Positions 6,114 to 6,185 of a stretch of 6,185 nt of DNA are shown one piece after another. The stretch is taken from assembly GCA_003669255.1 (NCBI GenBank), contig QWPO01000040.1, forward strand, positions 1-6,185, written 5' to 3'. Source of the DNA: Planctomycetota bacterium. GTDB lineage: Bacteria; Planctomycetota; Planctomycetia; Pirellulales; UBA1268. Under the pieces are notes generated by a model. It was not told the DNA's origin. It searched no databases and saw nothing but the letters and a program-made list of their open reading frames with translations. The stretch's first letter is position 1; each line of letters opens with the position of its first letter. A program made the translations under genes and the position numbers.

Positions 6114-6185
6114 AGGCGATTCTCCTGACGCACCACGTGCCGGAGCGGCAAGCGGATCTTTGGTCGCCGCGGGGAGAATCCTGGG
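6114..6185. repeat. Inverted repeat downstream of the PEP-CTERM gene
   Basis: GATTCTCC (6118-6125) and GGAGAATC (6173-6180) are perfect inverted arms separated by 47 nt. Pairing extends with CAGG (6113-6116) against CCTG (6180-6183) if a 2-nt bulge is allowed. The left arm starts 8 nt after the stop codon, so the structure may lie in the 3' region of the transcript. There is no T-tract within the window, and the sequence ends right after the right arm, so its nature (terminator, end of a small element, or chance) cannot be settled. Confidence 0.45.

Overview
The window is a GC-rich stretch of bacterial chromosome that looks planctomycete-like. Three things suggest this: a PEP-CTERM surface protein, a secreted GH99/WbsX-like protein fused to a LamG domain, and a cluster of short palindromic intergenic repeats. 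This is inference from gene content; no rRNA or species marker is present.

Layout. From the left edge to 1532, on the minus strand, lies the first 510 codons of dnaE (replicative DNA polymerase III alpha subunit), cut off by the window edge. Between dnaE and the next gene (1533-1766) is a compact repeat cluster: three palindromes about 41-42 nt apart plus a 15-nt tandem pair. The FHA-domain protein (1767-2441, minus) follows, transcribed in the same direction as dnaE. A tRNA-Arg(UCG) (2626-2698, plus) is divergent from it, with a plausible promoter immediately upstream. Next is a large secreted protein on the minus strand (2831-5053): signal peptide, beta-sandwich-like region, GH99/WbsX-like catalytic domain and C-terminal LamG lectin-like domain. 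Divergent from it, and separated by 196 nt containing a perfect 14-nt dyad, is a PEP-CTERM exported protein (5250-6110, plus). The last 75 nt hold an inverted repeat that reaches the window end.

The genes do not form one pathway. The left part is housekeeping (replication, phosphopeptide-binding adaptor, tRNA). The right part is cell-surface and carbohydrate biology: a putative secreted glycan-active enzyme facing a putative exosortase substrate across a shared promoter region. I see no phage, transposase, CRISPR, toxin-antitoxin or defence genes, and nothing that amounts to a clearly new system. The observations most worth following up are the repeat cluster upstream of dnaE and the divergent GH99-like/PEP-CTERM pair.
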